Assembly (NCBI GenBank): GCA_003447235.1
Contig: DLZV01000008.1
Location: 1-44,732, forward strand
From: Prevotella sp.
GTDB lineage: Bacteria > Bacteroidota > Bacteroidia > Bacteroidales > Bacteroidaceae
Direction of reading: 5' to 3'
DNA length: 44,732 nucleotides
The translations under genes were made by a program, and so were the position numbers. The notes below the pieces were generated by a model. The model made no database searches. It saw only the letters and a program-made list of their open reading frames with translations, and was not told where the DNA came from. Positions 1 to 10,300 of this stretch are shown here, piece after piece (the first letter of the stretch is position 1; each line of letters opens with the position of its first letter).

Positions 1-2912
1 TAGGCAGAGTAGAAGTAGATGTCCACCGGAACCTCAAACTTCTTGTTGTTCGTCTGGTTCACAAGGTTCACGTCGCCCACGATCCTCATCACGCTCTTGC
101 CCATTGCCCTCAGCTTGTCGATGTCAACGTCTGTGCCCTCGTCGTCCATCACCTGGTTCTTCTCGAACAGCACCACCATCTCGTCGCTTGTCGGACGGTC
201 CACCATATAGTTCGACAGTTCCTCGTCATCACCCAACGCACGGTTGTACACACGCATGTTCCGCACCTCTACATCTGCACTCTCGCTCGTGATCTTGATG
301 TTCGTGGGTTCTTCCTGGAGCAGCGAGTCCGTCGAGGCATACTGCTTCGCGCCGCATAGGATGCCGTTCACATATAGCATCATCAGTCGGTTGCCCTTCT
401 TCTCCTGCACCACGAAGGCTATCTTCAGGGTCAGACCGCTTGCAAACTTAGTGCCTACTTCCGAACCTGCGCCCGTCCGCATCAGAGCCTCCTGCGTCGT
501 CAGTCTGAAACCCACGCCGCCGGTCATGCAGTCCACAACCGTACCCCTGCGGTCGGTCACGTTCGTGCATGTCAGCTCCATCTCGTAGGTCGCGCCCGTG
601 GTCGTCGCATCGTTGCCGAAAGGCTTGTATCCGATTTCTACATTCGCGCCGTTCGTCAGCTTCAAGGCGTCGCCCGTCCAGCCGTTGCTCTGCCAGTCAA
701 AGCCTTCAAACACCGTTTGAACGTCGTTATAACGCCATTCAGCAGGCTCGCTCTCGGCATTGCTTCTGCCGGCTGCCGTCAGTTTCAGCACAAGTCCGGC
801 AGTCGCCTCGCTCAGGTCAATGCCACTCTCCGTCACCTTCACGTTGAACCTGTATTCGGTCGTGCCGCACTTGAACACCATCGCCACCGCGCCTTTCTCC
901 AAGAAGCGGTTCGTGTAGGTCTGCACCGTTCTCGGCACGCTCACCGTCTGTGTCCTTATGCCGTCCCTCCACACGCTCATACCCGCAGGGGTCGCCGTAG
1001 GGTCATACGCCACGAAGTCGAACAACACCTGCTCATACTGGCCTGTGTCGATAGTCGGGGTGAGATGGTCTGCTGTAAAGACGCGTCCGTCCTTGAAGGT
1101 TATCTTGGTTCCTATATATGGAGCGCTGCTGCCGGTCTTCAATATATCGAAATAGATGCTCTCGCTCTTCAGTGTCAGTTCCTCGCTTGCCTTCATCTCG
1201 GCCACCATCTGCACGGTATGCCTGCCGACAGCAAGCCCGGACATGGAGAGCGTGAAACTACCGTTGGTCGTACCGCTCCTCGTGACAGAAACGGAATCTT
1301 TCTGTATGCCGTCCACATAGAGGGTGACGGTTTTTGTACCGCTTCCGCTTACGGCATAGGGTATGCCCACATTCTCGCTCACGCCATAACCACCCTTTGC
1401 AATGCACTCGGCAATATTGAAACCGCTCGTCAGTGCAAGCGTCACCGCCTTCACGCTTACATAGCTCTGCTTGGTCTGCGTCTTGCCTGTGGTCGGGTCG
1501 GTGGTGGTGGCCTTCACATAGATGTCAGTCGTGCCCAAAAGGAGGTATTTCGTCAGGTCAAGCGTATAGATGCCCTTGCTCACGTCCTGCTGCGTATCGG
1601 AATACATCAGCGTCGCGCCGCGTTTCATCTGTATCTTCACCGTGGCTTTCTGCCCCGTCGATGTCCCCTTCTCGTCACCGCTGCTGTACTGGTGGTCGTA
1701 GAACCATGTGAGTGTGGCCTTGTCGCCTTCCTTGATGACGGACTTGTCTGTTTCTGCCGTCAACACGATTTTGGTGGTGGAGGTTTCTCCGCCACCGCCG
1801 CCTTTTCCTGCCGGTATGTCCAGACCTACGACCTCCGCACCACTCTTGTTGGTCAGCGTCACACGCACGGTGCTCTCGTCATCGCTCAGTTCGGCACTGC
1901 CGCCGAATATGGTGTTGGCTTCGACCTCTGCAAGTTTGGCGGCCACGGCCGCGTTCTGCACCGGATTGGTGGAGTTCGTGTTCAGGCTCTCGTCCACCTC
2001 TGTCTCGTTGATGGTGAGGTTCACGTTGCCCGCGCTGTCAAGCGTCTGTTTCTTTCCGTTTACAGAAATGCTCTTCACGTTGCCCGCACCGCCGAAGTCC
2101 TCCCAGCTCGCAGCCTGTTCCCAGCTGTCAAGGCTCGTGCCGATGAACTGTTTGGTCTCCCACTTGCCCTGTGCCGTCTCGTAGGTGATGCAGCGTCCCT
2201 TGGCGCGTTTCTTCTCCTCTACGGCAACGATGGCGGTCGCCAATGTATAGTAACCGCTCTCAAGCGGAATTTCCTCTGTCACGTTGCAGGTGTTTCCGCC
2301 ACTGCCGCCAGTGACATATTCCTGCCATTTCTCCGCATCATGGAGGTCGTTGTCGGGGTCACCGGTGAACTGCCAGGACTCCCAGCCGTCCGCACTTCTG
2401 AATATCATCACGCAGCCGGTGGTGAACACTTTCTCCCCACCGGTGCTCTCGTTGCCGGCAATGGTCTCCAACGCTTCAGACCAGTCACTGAATATGCGGT
2501 CGGCATCACCGATAAGGCTGTTCGCCAGCACCACCGGGTGGGTGTTGGCCGCTGCGATGGCATCATTCAGTTTTGCCGTGGCGTCATCGGCAAGCATGGC
2601 CGAATTGTTGGCCGTGAGTGCCGCACTGGAAGCCACATCTGCAGCATCCTTGGCCTGCTGTGCCGCTGTCCCTGCCGCTTTCGATGATGCGTCCGCCGTG
2701 GCAGCCGCCGTGTTCGCGGTCTTGGCCGCTTCCTCCGCAGGTTTCGCAAGCAGGGACACAGGCACGCGGACCACTTTCTCCCCCTGCATGGCCGGCAGTG
2801 AGTTCACGCTGTCAAGCGAGGTAACGGTTTCCAGCTCGTCCACGCTCTGACTGTCGGTCTTTATCTGGTTCAGGACTTCCTGAACGACTGTTTTCTTCTC
2901 CTCGTCTGTCAT
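1..2912 (-). CDS. Large tail fibre / adhesin-like protein, C-terminus cut by window edge
   Basis: The frame is open from ATG at 2912 through position 1, so at least 970 residues with no stop seen. The N-terminal part (about residues 10-90) is Ala/Asp-rich with a coiled-coil look (AAKTANTAAATADASSKA). It is followed by repeated units with the ending WESWQFTGDPDN, then beta-rich Ig-like segments (about 340-600), then a LamG/concanavalin-type segment containing DALKLTNGANVEIGYKPFG and LYVNGILCGAKQYA. This order is typical of phage receptor-binding or baseplate-distal proteins. The start lies 1 nt after the upstream stop (2916-2914). It is last in the leftward late operon seen here. I see no Asn-rich segment resembling the DGR template, so it is probably not the diversified target, although its C-terminus is missing. 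Confidence 0.8.
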   Translation of the reverse strand, partial: MTDEEKKTVVQEVLNQIKTDSQSVDELETVTSLDSVNSLPAMQGEKVVRVPVSLLAKPAEEAAKTANTAAATADASSKAAGTAAQQAKDAADVASSAALTANNSAMLADDATAKLNDAIAAANTHPVVLANSLIGDADRIFSDWSEALETIAGNESTGGEKVFTTGCVMIFRSADGWESWQFTGDPDNDLHDAEKWQEYVTGGSGGNTCNVTEEIPLESGYYTLATAIVAVEEKKRAKGRCITYETAQGKWETKQFIGTSLDSWEQAASWEDFGGAGNVKSISVNGKKQTLDSAGNVNLTINETEVDESLNTNSTNPVQNAAVAAKLAEVEANTIFGGSAELSDDESTVRVTLTNKSGAEVVGLDIPAGKGGGGGETSTTKIVLTAETDKSVIKEGDKATLTWFYDHQYSSGDEKGTSTGQKATVKIQMKRGATLMYSDTQQDVSKGIYTLDLTKYLLLGTTDIYVKATTTDPTTGKTQTKQSYVSVKAVTLALTSGFNIAECIAKGGYGVSENVGIPYAVSGSGTKTVTLYVDGIQKDSVSVTRSGTTNGSFTLSMSGLAVGRHTVQMVAEMKASEELTLKSESIYFDILKTGSSAPYIGTKITFKDGRVFTADHLTPTIDTGQYEQVLFDFVAYDPTATPAGMSVWRDGIRTQTVSVPRTVQTYTNRFLEKGAVAMVFKCGTTEYRFNVKVTESGIDLSEATAGLVLKLTAAGRSNAESEPAEWRYNDVQTVFEGFDWQSNGWTGDALKLTNGANVEIGYKPFGNDATTTGATYEMELTCTNVTDRRGTVVDCMTGGVGFRLTTQEALMRTGAGSEVGTKFASGLTLKIAFVVQEKKGNRLMMLYVNGILCGAKQYASTDSLLQEEPTNIKITSESADVEVRNMRVYNRALGDDEELSNYMVDRPTSDEMVVLFEKNQVMDDEGTDVDIDKLRAMGKSVMRIVGDVNLVNQTNNKKFEVPVDIYFYSA

Positions 2913-2913
2913 A

Positions 2914-3192
2914 TCATTCGTTGTTAGGGTTATTATCCAACTGCTCGTTCAGTCCGTCTATGAAGCCGGGCACGCAAAGACGCTCGGCGACGATGCGCAC
3001 AAGTTTCACCTCGTCATCGGTGTAGTCCGCCTCGCCCTCACTCTCGTATATCTTCAAGGCGAGGGCGTGTGCCTTGATGCCGTTCACGTTGTTGTATATC
3101 ATGTCCGCGAAAGACTCGCGTACATCCATTGTCCGTGCAGATTTGCGATTCACTGCCATGTAAACATTGAAATGCTGAAAATCTATCTTCAT
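2914..3192 (-). CDS. Small conserved tail-region protein, unknown function
   Basis: Ninety-two residues starting MKIDFQHFNVYMAVNRKSA. An in-frame ATG 12 nt upstream (3204) would overlap the hub gene's stop, so 3192 is preferred. There is no transmembrane segment or catalytic motif. The protein is mixed alpha/beta by eye, with an acidic stretch ESEGEADYTDDE near the middle. It sits tightly between the tail hub and the long fibre gene (stop and next start within 4 nt), so it is translated with them and may be a small baseplate or fibre-assembly protein. Function is not recognised. Confidence 0.7.
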   Translation of the reverse strand: MKIDFQHFNVYMAVNRKSARTMDVRESFADMIYNNVNGIKAHALALKIYESEGEADYTDDEVKLVRIVAERLCVPGFIDGLNEQLDNNPNNE

Positions 3193-3193
3193 A

Positions 3194-6100
3194 TTATGAT
3201 ACATTAGTTATTATTCCGTTCTCTACCGTCACAGTTTTACCCTTGAATCTTCCAGACCAGCCGTTCTGTGGCAGCATTCTGTCCGCCTGGATAGCACCGC
3301 CCGTTACAATTATATCGCCTGCGTTGACAAGTATGTCACCGTCAAAATACCCCGCGCACATGGTATCGCTGTTCGGGAATGTGGGGGTGCTCCTGCAACT
3401 TCCGTAAATTCCACTGCCGCCCATCGGGGCAAGCCCGGCGATGGCGTTGCTGAACATGTCCGCCTTGATATACACGCAGGTTTTCCTGCTCCAGGTATCG
3501 TCATAGCCAAGCCTTATCTCAGCCAGGCTGTCGCTCCATTTCATGCAGGCGTTCTGAATATCAAAGCCGCCCACTTTTCCGCCGTCCTCGACGAACACCT
3601 TGCCGTATATCGTCGCATTCTGCGTGACGATGCTGCCGTCCTCCAATATCTTGAAGTTGCCGTTGGCCGTGACGATTCCCTCCAATTGTATGTTGGCGGC
3701 CTTTATCTTCACACCGTCCTGACCCGCTCCGACAAATGATTTCAGATTACCGTCCCCGTCGATGGCGTACAGACCCGACACCTTGGAAGTGGTGATAAGC
3801 CCTGTCTCCTCCAGCATGTTCTCGTCCTTGTCGAACACGGCAGCGGAGATTTTCACAAGACGCTCGCTCTGCTCGAACAACGTGCGGTAGCGGTGCGTCA
3901 GCGCCTCGTACTTGTCGGTGCTGAGCACCAGCATATACATGTAGATGTCACCGTCAAACTCCAGACGGAAGTCGCCCGTGCCGTTCCACAGGCCGTTTCC
4001 GGTATATTGCACATAGCCGTCGGTCTCCGCGATTTCCTCGCTTATCTCCATGCTGTTGAAGTTGGCGAAGCCTGTCTTGTCCACATTCTCGAAGCGGACC
4101 TTCAGCGTGCCGACCTTGGCACAGCGGTAGAAGAATGTCAGATACACAGGCAGGGCCTCTTTCTGCCCCTCGTCATTGGTCGGGAACGTGGGCACATAGC
4201 GCAGGTTTCCGTGTTTCTGCAGTATGTACTTGTTGCGTATGCGCACCACCGTGCGCCCCATGTCCGTGACCACGCTTGCGCCGTCGCCTTTTTTGGAGAG
4301 CACGTTGCCGTTGGCCCATATCCACTTGTTGCCGACAAGGAAGAACACGGTCTCGTTCTCGGAGTTCCATTTCTCCAAACCCGATGTGAACGTGGGGTTG
4401 TTCAGGTAGCCTTTCTCGCTCAGGAAGTCGTTGCGCACACTGTCGATGGCGCTCTGCACCTTCCCCTCCGTTATCTCCAGCTTGGTCTTGATGTCCTCGC
4501 CGGTGGAGAGCAGGAACGTGCCGCGCAGATACACGTTGTCGGCATACAGGCCATTTCCCTTCGGTTGGTTATCCAAAGGGAAACGGTCGTCCTTGATGTC
4601 GTCAAGGTTGCCGAGCCTTGCACGCAGGGCGTGGTCAAAATTCTTGGCGCTTACTCCGTCCAGCACATCCACTCTCGGGTGTCCGTCCTCCGAGGCGGAT
4701 ATGAGGACGAGGTTCTGGCGGTTCGCCGTCTCGGTGTTGCCCATAAGCACGCACTCATCGCCCTCTTCGGGCTGTGAGGTCTCAAACTCGGATTTCTCCA
4801 CAAGTATGCCACCATTCGCGATGCCGGCCACTTCCACCCAGTAGGCTTTCTGCGACGTGCCGGTGAACACCTGGCAGCGCATCAGGTCGTGCGCCACGAA
4901 GGTGTTCTCCTGCTCGAAGGTGATGTGCCAGTAGTCGCCCTGCTCCCGCACTGTTTTTATCTTGCCGTTGGCCGCGCTGACGCAAATCTGTCCGCCCACG
5001 CTGCGCACCTTGTTTATCAGCAGTTCAAAGACATTCATCACGCGCCTCACGGTTATCTTGTCAACTATCAGGTGCGACAGCAGGTCCTCGTCAAGGCCGA
5101 TTTGCCAGCCGTTGTCTGTCATGCCACTGCCGCCATAGTTGGCGCTGCGCAACAGTTCGCGCACCACAATGGTGAGCAATTCGGCATTGCCCTTGCCATC
5201 GATGCGCCCATTCTCTTCCAGTCCGATACCGATGCCTTCCTCGAAAGTGATTTTCTTCTTCGCACGGTCGTTGCGTTTCTTGCTGATGAACTCCTGCTGG
5301 CTCCGTCTTGCGGAGAAAATGTTGTTGTCGGTCGGCTGCGTGTCGTCCCACGAGCGTATGATGTCGGGCAGGGCCACGCCCTCTGTCCTGGACTTAGTAT
5401 AGTTCTTCAGCTCTCCGATGCTGTCGTTCACCTTGTCAAGCGCGCCTGTCTGCAGGGCGTCGCTGATTTCAAGGTCCATCTGGCTTGGCAGGTTCGCCTT
5501 GCGCGTTATCTTGGTGATACGGCTCTGCCGGTAGCCGTTCTCCGGGAAATACTTATCGCTCACAAGCCGGACACGCCTGCCGACATGGAGCACGGCATTG
5601 TTCTCCTCCACCCACACATGGTCGGTCGGAGCCTTATAGACGCTGATGTCCTTCCAGTGCTCGGCATTGTACTTCTCCACCGCATTCAGGAACTCCTCCT
5701 CCGCTATCGGGTAGTACTCGTCGGGCATGCGCACGTTCCACAGGATATAGTGGTCGCCCACTTTGGGCACGAGCTTTCCTCCGGGCAGCTGGGTGTCGTC
5801 GTCATACGGCCAGATGGTGATTATCTCGAACTCGCGTGTCTTGCTGTCGAAGTTCACCTCGAAATAGTGGTCGTCATCGGTACCGAGCCCGGCAAGCTCA
5901 CCGTCCTGGAACGAGACGCGCTTGGTCTCGCCTGCCAGTTCATAGTCGTTGGGATCGAAGTTCAGCGTGTCGTCCCTGAAGTAGTAGATAGTGAACGCGT
6001 TGCCGTCATCGTCCTTGACATTCTCGCTGCGCACACTGCTCACCTCACCGGTGCGTCTTGGATAGATGCCGCTGAACGCGTCTTTCTCGTAGTGGTCATA

Positions 6101-6871
6101 GATGCCGTACTCGTCGGTGTGCAGTTCCACATACTGGCGGCCGCCGGGCAGCATCAGACGGCTGTGGCCGTATTTCTCCGCATCGATGTTGCGGGTGCTG
6201 CCTATCGGGAACAGGCGCGTGTAGAACTTGTTGGTGTTGTCAGTGTCACGCTCCAGGCTCGTCAGTCCGTTGCCGTACCCCAATATTATTTCCTCGCCGT
6301 GCTCGCATCTGCAGATGTTCACGGTCTGCCCTTCCACCCACCACTCGGCACTGCCGCCCACTTTCTCGGCTATCTCCTTCAGCGCCCCGTCGCAGTACTT
6401 GCCCTCGTAGTCGATGACAATGAGGTCGGTGCCGTCCACCTGCCCCACCTTCCAGTCGGTGGTGTGCCCCATGCCGTTGTTGATGCACTTCACCACCATC
6501 GCCACATGCTCTCTCGGAGTGGCGGTGAGGGTGAACACGGGCTCGGCATTGTTGTCTGTGGTCTCCAGCACGAGGAAACGCTTTATCAGGCTCTCGATGC
6601 CGTAAAATTTCACGTCATACGACCACTCGCCATCGCTCTTCTGGGCAGGGACGTATTTCTCGGTGAGCCAGTAGCGCTCGCCCTCAAAGTCCACATAGTC
6701 GTTCACATCGAGGGGTATGTGCTCGTAATGGGTGAAGGAGAGCGTCAGCACGTTGTCGCCCTGAACCTCCTTCTGCTGGGTGCTGCCGTCACCGGGCGAG
6801 ATGTCCGTCCGGGCGGTGCCGTATTTGTCGTATATCGTCAGAACCATATAGGAATGCTGTTTGAATGTCAT
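3194..6871 (-). CDS. Tail hub / baseplate protein (Tal-like)
   Basis: About 1225 residues from MTFKQHSYMVLTIYDKYG. The ATG at 6871 shares a base with the preceding gene's TAA, which decides the start; a longer frame to 6937 is probably shadow. The N-terminal 400 residues have the look of siphophage central hub / prophage endopeptidase tail proteins: short beta strands and a segment EHVAMVVKCINN followed by WWVEGQTVNIC. The middle (about 480-800) is rich in charged residues, and the C-terminus contains GGFDIQNACMKWSD and a beta-helical end GAIQADRMLPQNGWSG. Its place just after the distal tail protein and before the fibre supports a hub or receptor-binding base. A peptidase activity cannot be shown from motifs. 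Confidence 0.75.
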   Translation of the reverse strand: MTFKQHSYMVLTIYDKYGTARTDISPGDGSTQQKEVQGDNVLTLSFTHYEHIPLDVNDYVDFEGERYWLTEKYVPAQKSDGEWSYDVKFYGIESLIKRFLVLETTDNNAEPVFTLTATPREHVAMVVKCINNGMGHTTDWKVGQVDGTDLIVIDYEGKYCDGALKEIAEKVGGSAEWWVEGQTVNICRCEHGEEIILGYGNGLTSLERDTDNTNKFYTRLFPIGSTRNIDAEKYGHSRLMLPGGRQYVELHTDEYGIYDHYEKDAFSGIYPRRTGEVSSVRSENVKDDDGNAFTIYYFRDDTLNFDPNDYELAGETKRVSFQDGELAGLGTDDDHYFEVNFDSKTREFEIITIWPYDDDTQLPGGKLVPKVGDHYILWNVRMPDEYYPIAEEEFLNAVEKYNAEHWKDISVYKAPTDHVWVEENNAVLHVGRRVRLVSDKYFPENGYRQSRITKITRKANLPSQMDLEISDALQTGALDKVNDSIGELKNYTKSRTEGVALPDIIRSWDDTQPTDNNIFSARRSQQEFISKKRNDRAKKKITFEEGIGIGLEENGRIDGKGNAELLTIVVRELLRSANYGGSGMTDNGWQIGLDEDLLSHLIVDKITVRRVMNVFELLINKVRSVGGQICVSAANGKIKTVREQGDYWHITFEQENTFVAHDLMRCQVFTGTSQKAYWVEVAGIANGGILVEKSEFETSQPEEGDECVLMGNTETANRQNLVLISASEDGHPRVDVLDGVSAKNFDHALRARLGNLDDIKDDRFPLDNQPKGNGLYADNVYLRGTFLLSTGEDIKTKLEITEGKVQSAIDSVRNDFLSEKGYLNNPTFTSGLEKWNSENETVFFLVGNKWIWANGNVLSKKGDGASVVTDMGRTVVRIRNKYILQKHGNLRYVPTFPTNDEGQKEALPVYLTFFYRCAKVGTLKVRFENVDKTGFANFNSMEISEEIAETDGYVQYTGNGLWNGTGDFRLEFDGDIYMYMLVLSTDKYEALTHRYRTLFEQSERLVKISAAVFDKDENMLEETGLITTSKVSGLYAIDGDGNLKSFVGAGQDGVKIKAANIQLEGIVTANGNFKILEDGSIVTQNATIYGKVFVEDGGKVGGFDIQNACMKWSDSLAEIRLGYDDTWSRKTCVYIKADMFSNAIAGLAPMGGSGIYGSCRSTPTFPNSDTMCAGYFDGDILVNAGDIIVTGGAIQADRMLPQNGWSGRFKGKTVTVENGIITNVS

Positions 6872-7335
6872 TAGATGATGGGGACAGGCTCGCGGAACTT
6901 CACCTTGAACTTGCCGGCGTTCACACCCTCCTTCCACAAGTAGGTGAGCGGTGTGAACTTGGGGCTCTCGCTGTATTTCACATGCAGGGTAAGGTCAAGC
7001 TGCGTGAATACGATGTCCAGCCAGCCGCCCTTGCCCTGTTTCAGGAAATTGATGAACGAGAAGTATTTCCGCAGCCAACCCGCCTGTGTCTTGTCATACA
7101 GGGCGAAGTTGAGCGTGATGTCCCTCGGCTCGTTTCTCGGTGTAAGTGTGGCGGAGTATTTCTCGCCCTGCTCCTCGCGTATGCTCACGGCGGTATCCTT
7201 CTTCGTCTTGCTCGGGGTGAGTATGGCGGTGAGGTTATCCATTCCGCCTCGTTTGTCCTCTACGAGGAACACGCCGTATTCTTTCCAGATGTCGGTGCCG
7301 TTCACCAGCACCAGCCCTCCAAGTATCTTGTCCAT
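6871..7335 (-). CDS. Distal tail-like protein
   Basis: 154 residues, start MDKILGGLVLVNGTDIWK, with a beta-rich pattern. It lies directly between the tape measure gene and the hub gene, the position of Dit in siphophages, and its length (about 150-250) fits a minimal Dit N-terminal ring domain. The stop overlaps the hub start by 1 nt, indicating coupled translation. No motif identifies the family by eye, so the call rests mainly on order and size. Confidence 0.6.
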   Translation of the reverse strand: MDKILGGLVLVNGTDIWKEYGVFLVEDKRGGMDNLTAILTPSKTKKDTAVSIREEQGEKYSATLTPRNEPRDITLNFALYDKTQAGWLRKYFSFINFLKQGKGGWLDIVFTQLDLTLHVKYSESPKFTPLTYLWKEGVNAGKFKVKFREPVPII

Positions 7336-7336
7336 G

Positions 7337-10300
7337 TCATTTTACTTTTAGTCCGTCCCTTACTATTTTTCTGATGTCCTCCTTTATCTCGCCAAGATGC
7401 CCCGCGCTCGTGCCGGTGTTCTCGGCAATCCGGGCAAGGTGGCTCTCGGCAAGGTTCATGCGGTCGGCCACGGTCTCCAGACGCTCGTCCATGCTTGACC
7501 AGTGCTGCAGTCCGCTGGTGAACATGCCCTCCAGTTTCGTGCCCTGGTCCTGCGTCATGGCGGTAAAGCCTCCGGACTTCGCGCTCTGGCTGGTACCGCC
7601 CGTGTCCTCGTAGCCGGTGACCTTCGCCCACTCGTCCCTGCGTTTCAGCCCTTCCGCCACTATCTCGTCATAGCGGCGGTTGAAGTCCTCGATGTCCTTT
7701 TCCGTCAGCTCGCCGTTCTTGTCGGAGATAAGCTGTGCCCAGTCATCGTACAACTGCTTCAGCTCACCGTTGATGAGGTCTTCCATGGAATAGCTCAGCA
7801 GGGCTTTCTGCATGTCCGTGGCGAAGTCCTCGGCAAAGTCCTTGGAGGTTTTCTTCATGTCCATCAGGTTGGAGATGAAGCTGTCCTTCATGCTGTCGAA
7901 ACTTATCTGGGTGATGGTCTCGCGCCAGCTGTCGGTCAGTTCCTCTATCTTTCCTGCCTGGTCCGCGTAGTCCTGCAGCTTGTCCAGCACATCATTTCCA
8001 TAACCGCCCTTGCCGGTGTTCTTGATGTACTCGGCTATATCTACATTGGAGAGGAGTTTCTTCATCTCCTCCGGTGTAAGGCTCCAGATGCTGCCGTCGA
8101 AGTTCTCCTTCACGTTCTGCCTTATCCATGCCGTCTGGTCATCGGAAAAGCCGTTCCAGTAATAGTTCCAGCTGTGATGGTGCTTCCAGTAGCTTGCCTG
8201 CGCCTGTGCGATGCCCAGATAGTTGGCGTTGGTCTCCTCCTGATTGCGCTTGGCCTGCTCGTAGGCATCGGTGGCTTTCTGACCGTAGCTTTTCTCCATC
8301 ACGTCAGTCAGGTCCTCGATGGCGTTCTGCAGGAGTTCCGTGCGCTCGGTCAGGTTCTCTATGGTCTTTTTCACCTCCGCCTCATTGCCGTTCAGTCCGA
8401 AAAGGTCATCAATGCCGAACCACCCGGCAATGCCGCTGAGCAGTCCCTGCACGATGTTGCCCACGTCCTTGATGACATCGATGATGATTTCGGGAAGTTC
8501 CTCCACCACCTTGTTTATCGTGTCGGCCACCTTGTCAAGCAGGTCGTTGATAAAGCCTTTCGGGTCATCGCCCAGCGCGTCAAGTATCTGGAGTATGGCA
8601 CCGACGATGCCGCCTATCTTGCCACCCAGTTCCCCCAACGACTTGCCGATACCGTCAGAGCCTTTGGAGAGCGAGGTGATGAGCTTGGTGATGCCGTTGG
8701 CAAAGCCGTACAGCGAGCCGTCAGACATCTCGTTCAGGTAGCCGGTGAAGTTTTTGATGCCCTGTGCCGCCGCGTTGGTGTTGTCGGTGAGGGTTTTCCG
8801 TGCCTTGTCGCTGGCCTCCTGCGCCTCGTTCTGCGATGCTGCCGTCGCATCGACCTTGCCCTGCGCTATGTCCACCGCTTTCTGCGCGATTTCCTTTGAG
8901 GCATCGTCGGTGGCGTCTGCAAGGTCTTGTTGCGCCTGTTCCAAATCGGCCACGGCCTGCGTGTGGGCGTCGGTTTTCTCACGGAGCGTGCGCACGCTGT
9001 CCTGATAGGTCTTCACGTTCTCGGCGATTGTGCCCCATATCTTGAAGTTGAAGGCACTGGTACTGTTGCCGCCGGTCTCGTCCTTCAGTTTCGCCTGAAG
9101 GTCGGTATATACTTTCTTGTTTTCCGCCGAGAGTTTCTTGAACTCTGAGGTCTGCATGTACTCCTCTATCTTGGCGAGTGTCTCTTTAGCCATGTCTTTG
9201 AGCACGTTGCCGACGCCCTCGAAGGTGGTGCTCCAGTCTATGTTCAAGGCGAGGTTCTGGGCATTGGTCTGGCTGACGGCAGCGTCACGCTCCTTTTCGA
9301 GCTTGCGGACTTGCCACCGCTTTTCCTCCGCCGTGCCTTCACCCTCGTTCACCTCACGTATCTTCTCTGCATATTCCTTGGCGATGGCGTATTTCTGCTC
9401 CTGAAGCGTGCCATACTCGCGCAGATAGTCCACCATGGCCTGAAGTTCGTTCTTCAGGGATTCCTTGTCGATTTCCTCCAACCCCTTGCGCTGTGCTTCC
9501 TGTGCCAGCCGTAGCCGTTCCGCAAGGGCATTGCCCTGCTCTTCCGTGAGATTTCCGCCCTGTGCATCGCGCCACTTGGCCTCCTGTGCCTTTATCTCGG
9601 CTTCCTCTTTCTGATAATTGAACCTTATCTGTCTGATACGCTTGGCGCTGCCTTCTGCCATCTGGCTGATACTTTCCTGCTCGTTCTCCTGACGGAGCCG
9701 TGCAAGTTCTTCTGCACGTTTCTGTTCGGCCGCTTTCTCGCGCTCCAACTCTTTCTGCCTGTCCTTGTCACCGTTTCCACCGGTCGGCTTGTGCTCAGGC
9801 TTGGTATGACCGCCGATATTGCTGTTCTTGCCTATCTCACCCATTTCTTTGGTCAGGTCTTCTGCCTGTTTGAGCAGGTCGTCACGGAGTTTCTCGGCAT
9901 CGGCGATGACCTGTTCCTTATTCTTCTCGTTCTCCTCCTTGATGATGGCCGACGCGTCTATCTGACCGTTGGTCTCGCTTTGCGCAAAATAAAGGAGAGA
10001 CTGCTTGAACCACCCCATGGAGCCTTCGACATCATCGGCATCGGTCGCCTTCAGTTTGTTCACCTTGTCGTCGGCTTCCACGGCCTTATTGACCAGTGCC
10101 TGCGCCTTGGCTTGCAGAAAGAGCATCTGGATATAGTCGGCTGCTTTCTGTGTGAGGACATCGTACCACTCGGAAACGGTGTCGTAGTAGCCGAACGCCT
10201 CGCCGTACTTGCGGTTCAGTTCTTCGGTCTTCTTCTTTTCCTCTTCCTTGCTGCCGGTGAACTCTTTCAGTTCGCGAATGGTATTGTTTATCTCGAAACG

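Noticed and set aside
717..2687. 656-residue plus-strand ORF opposite the fibre gene
   Set aside because: His/Cys/Leu-rich shadow of a GC-rich minus-strand gene; also true of similar frames at 4889-6874 and 7502-8899.
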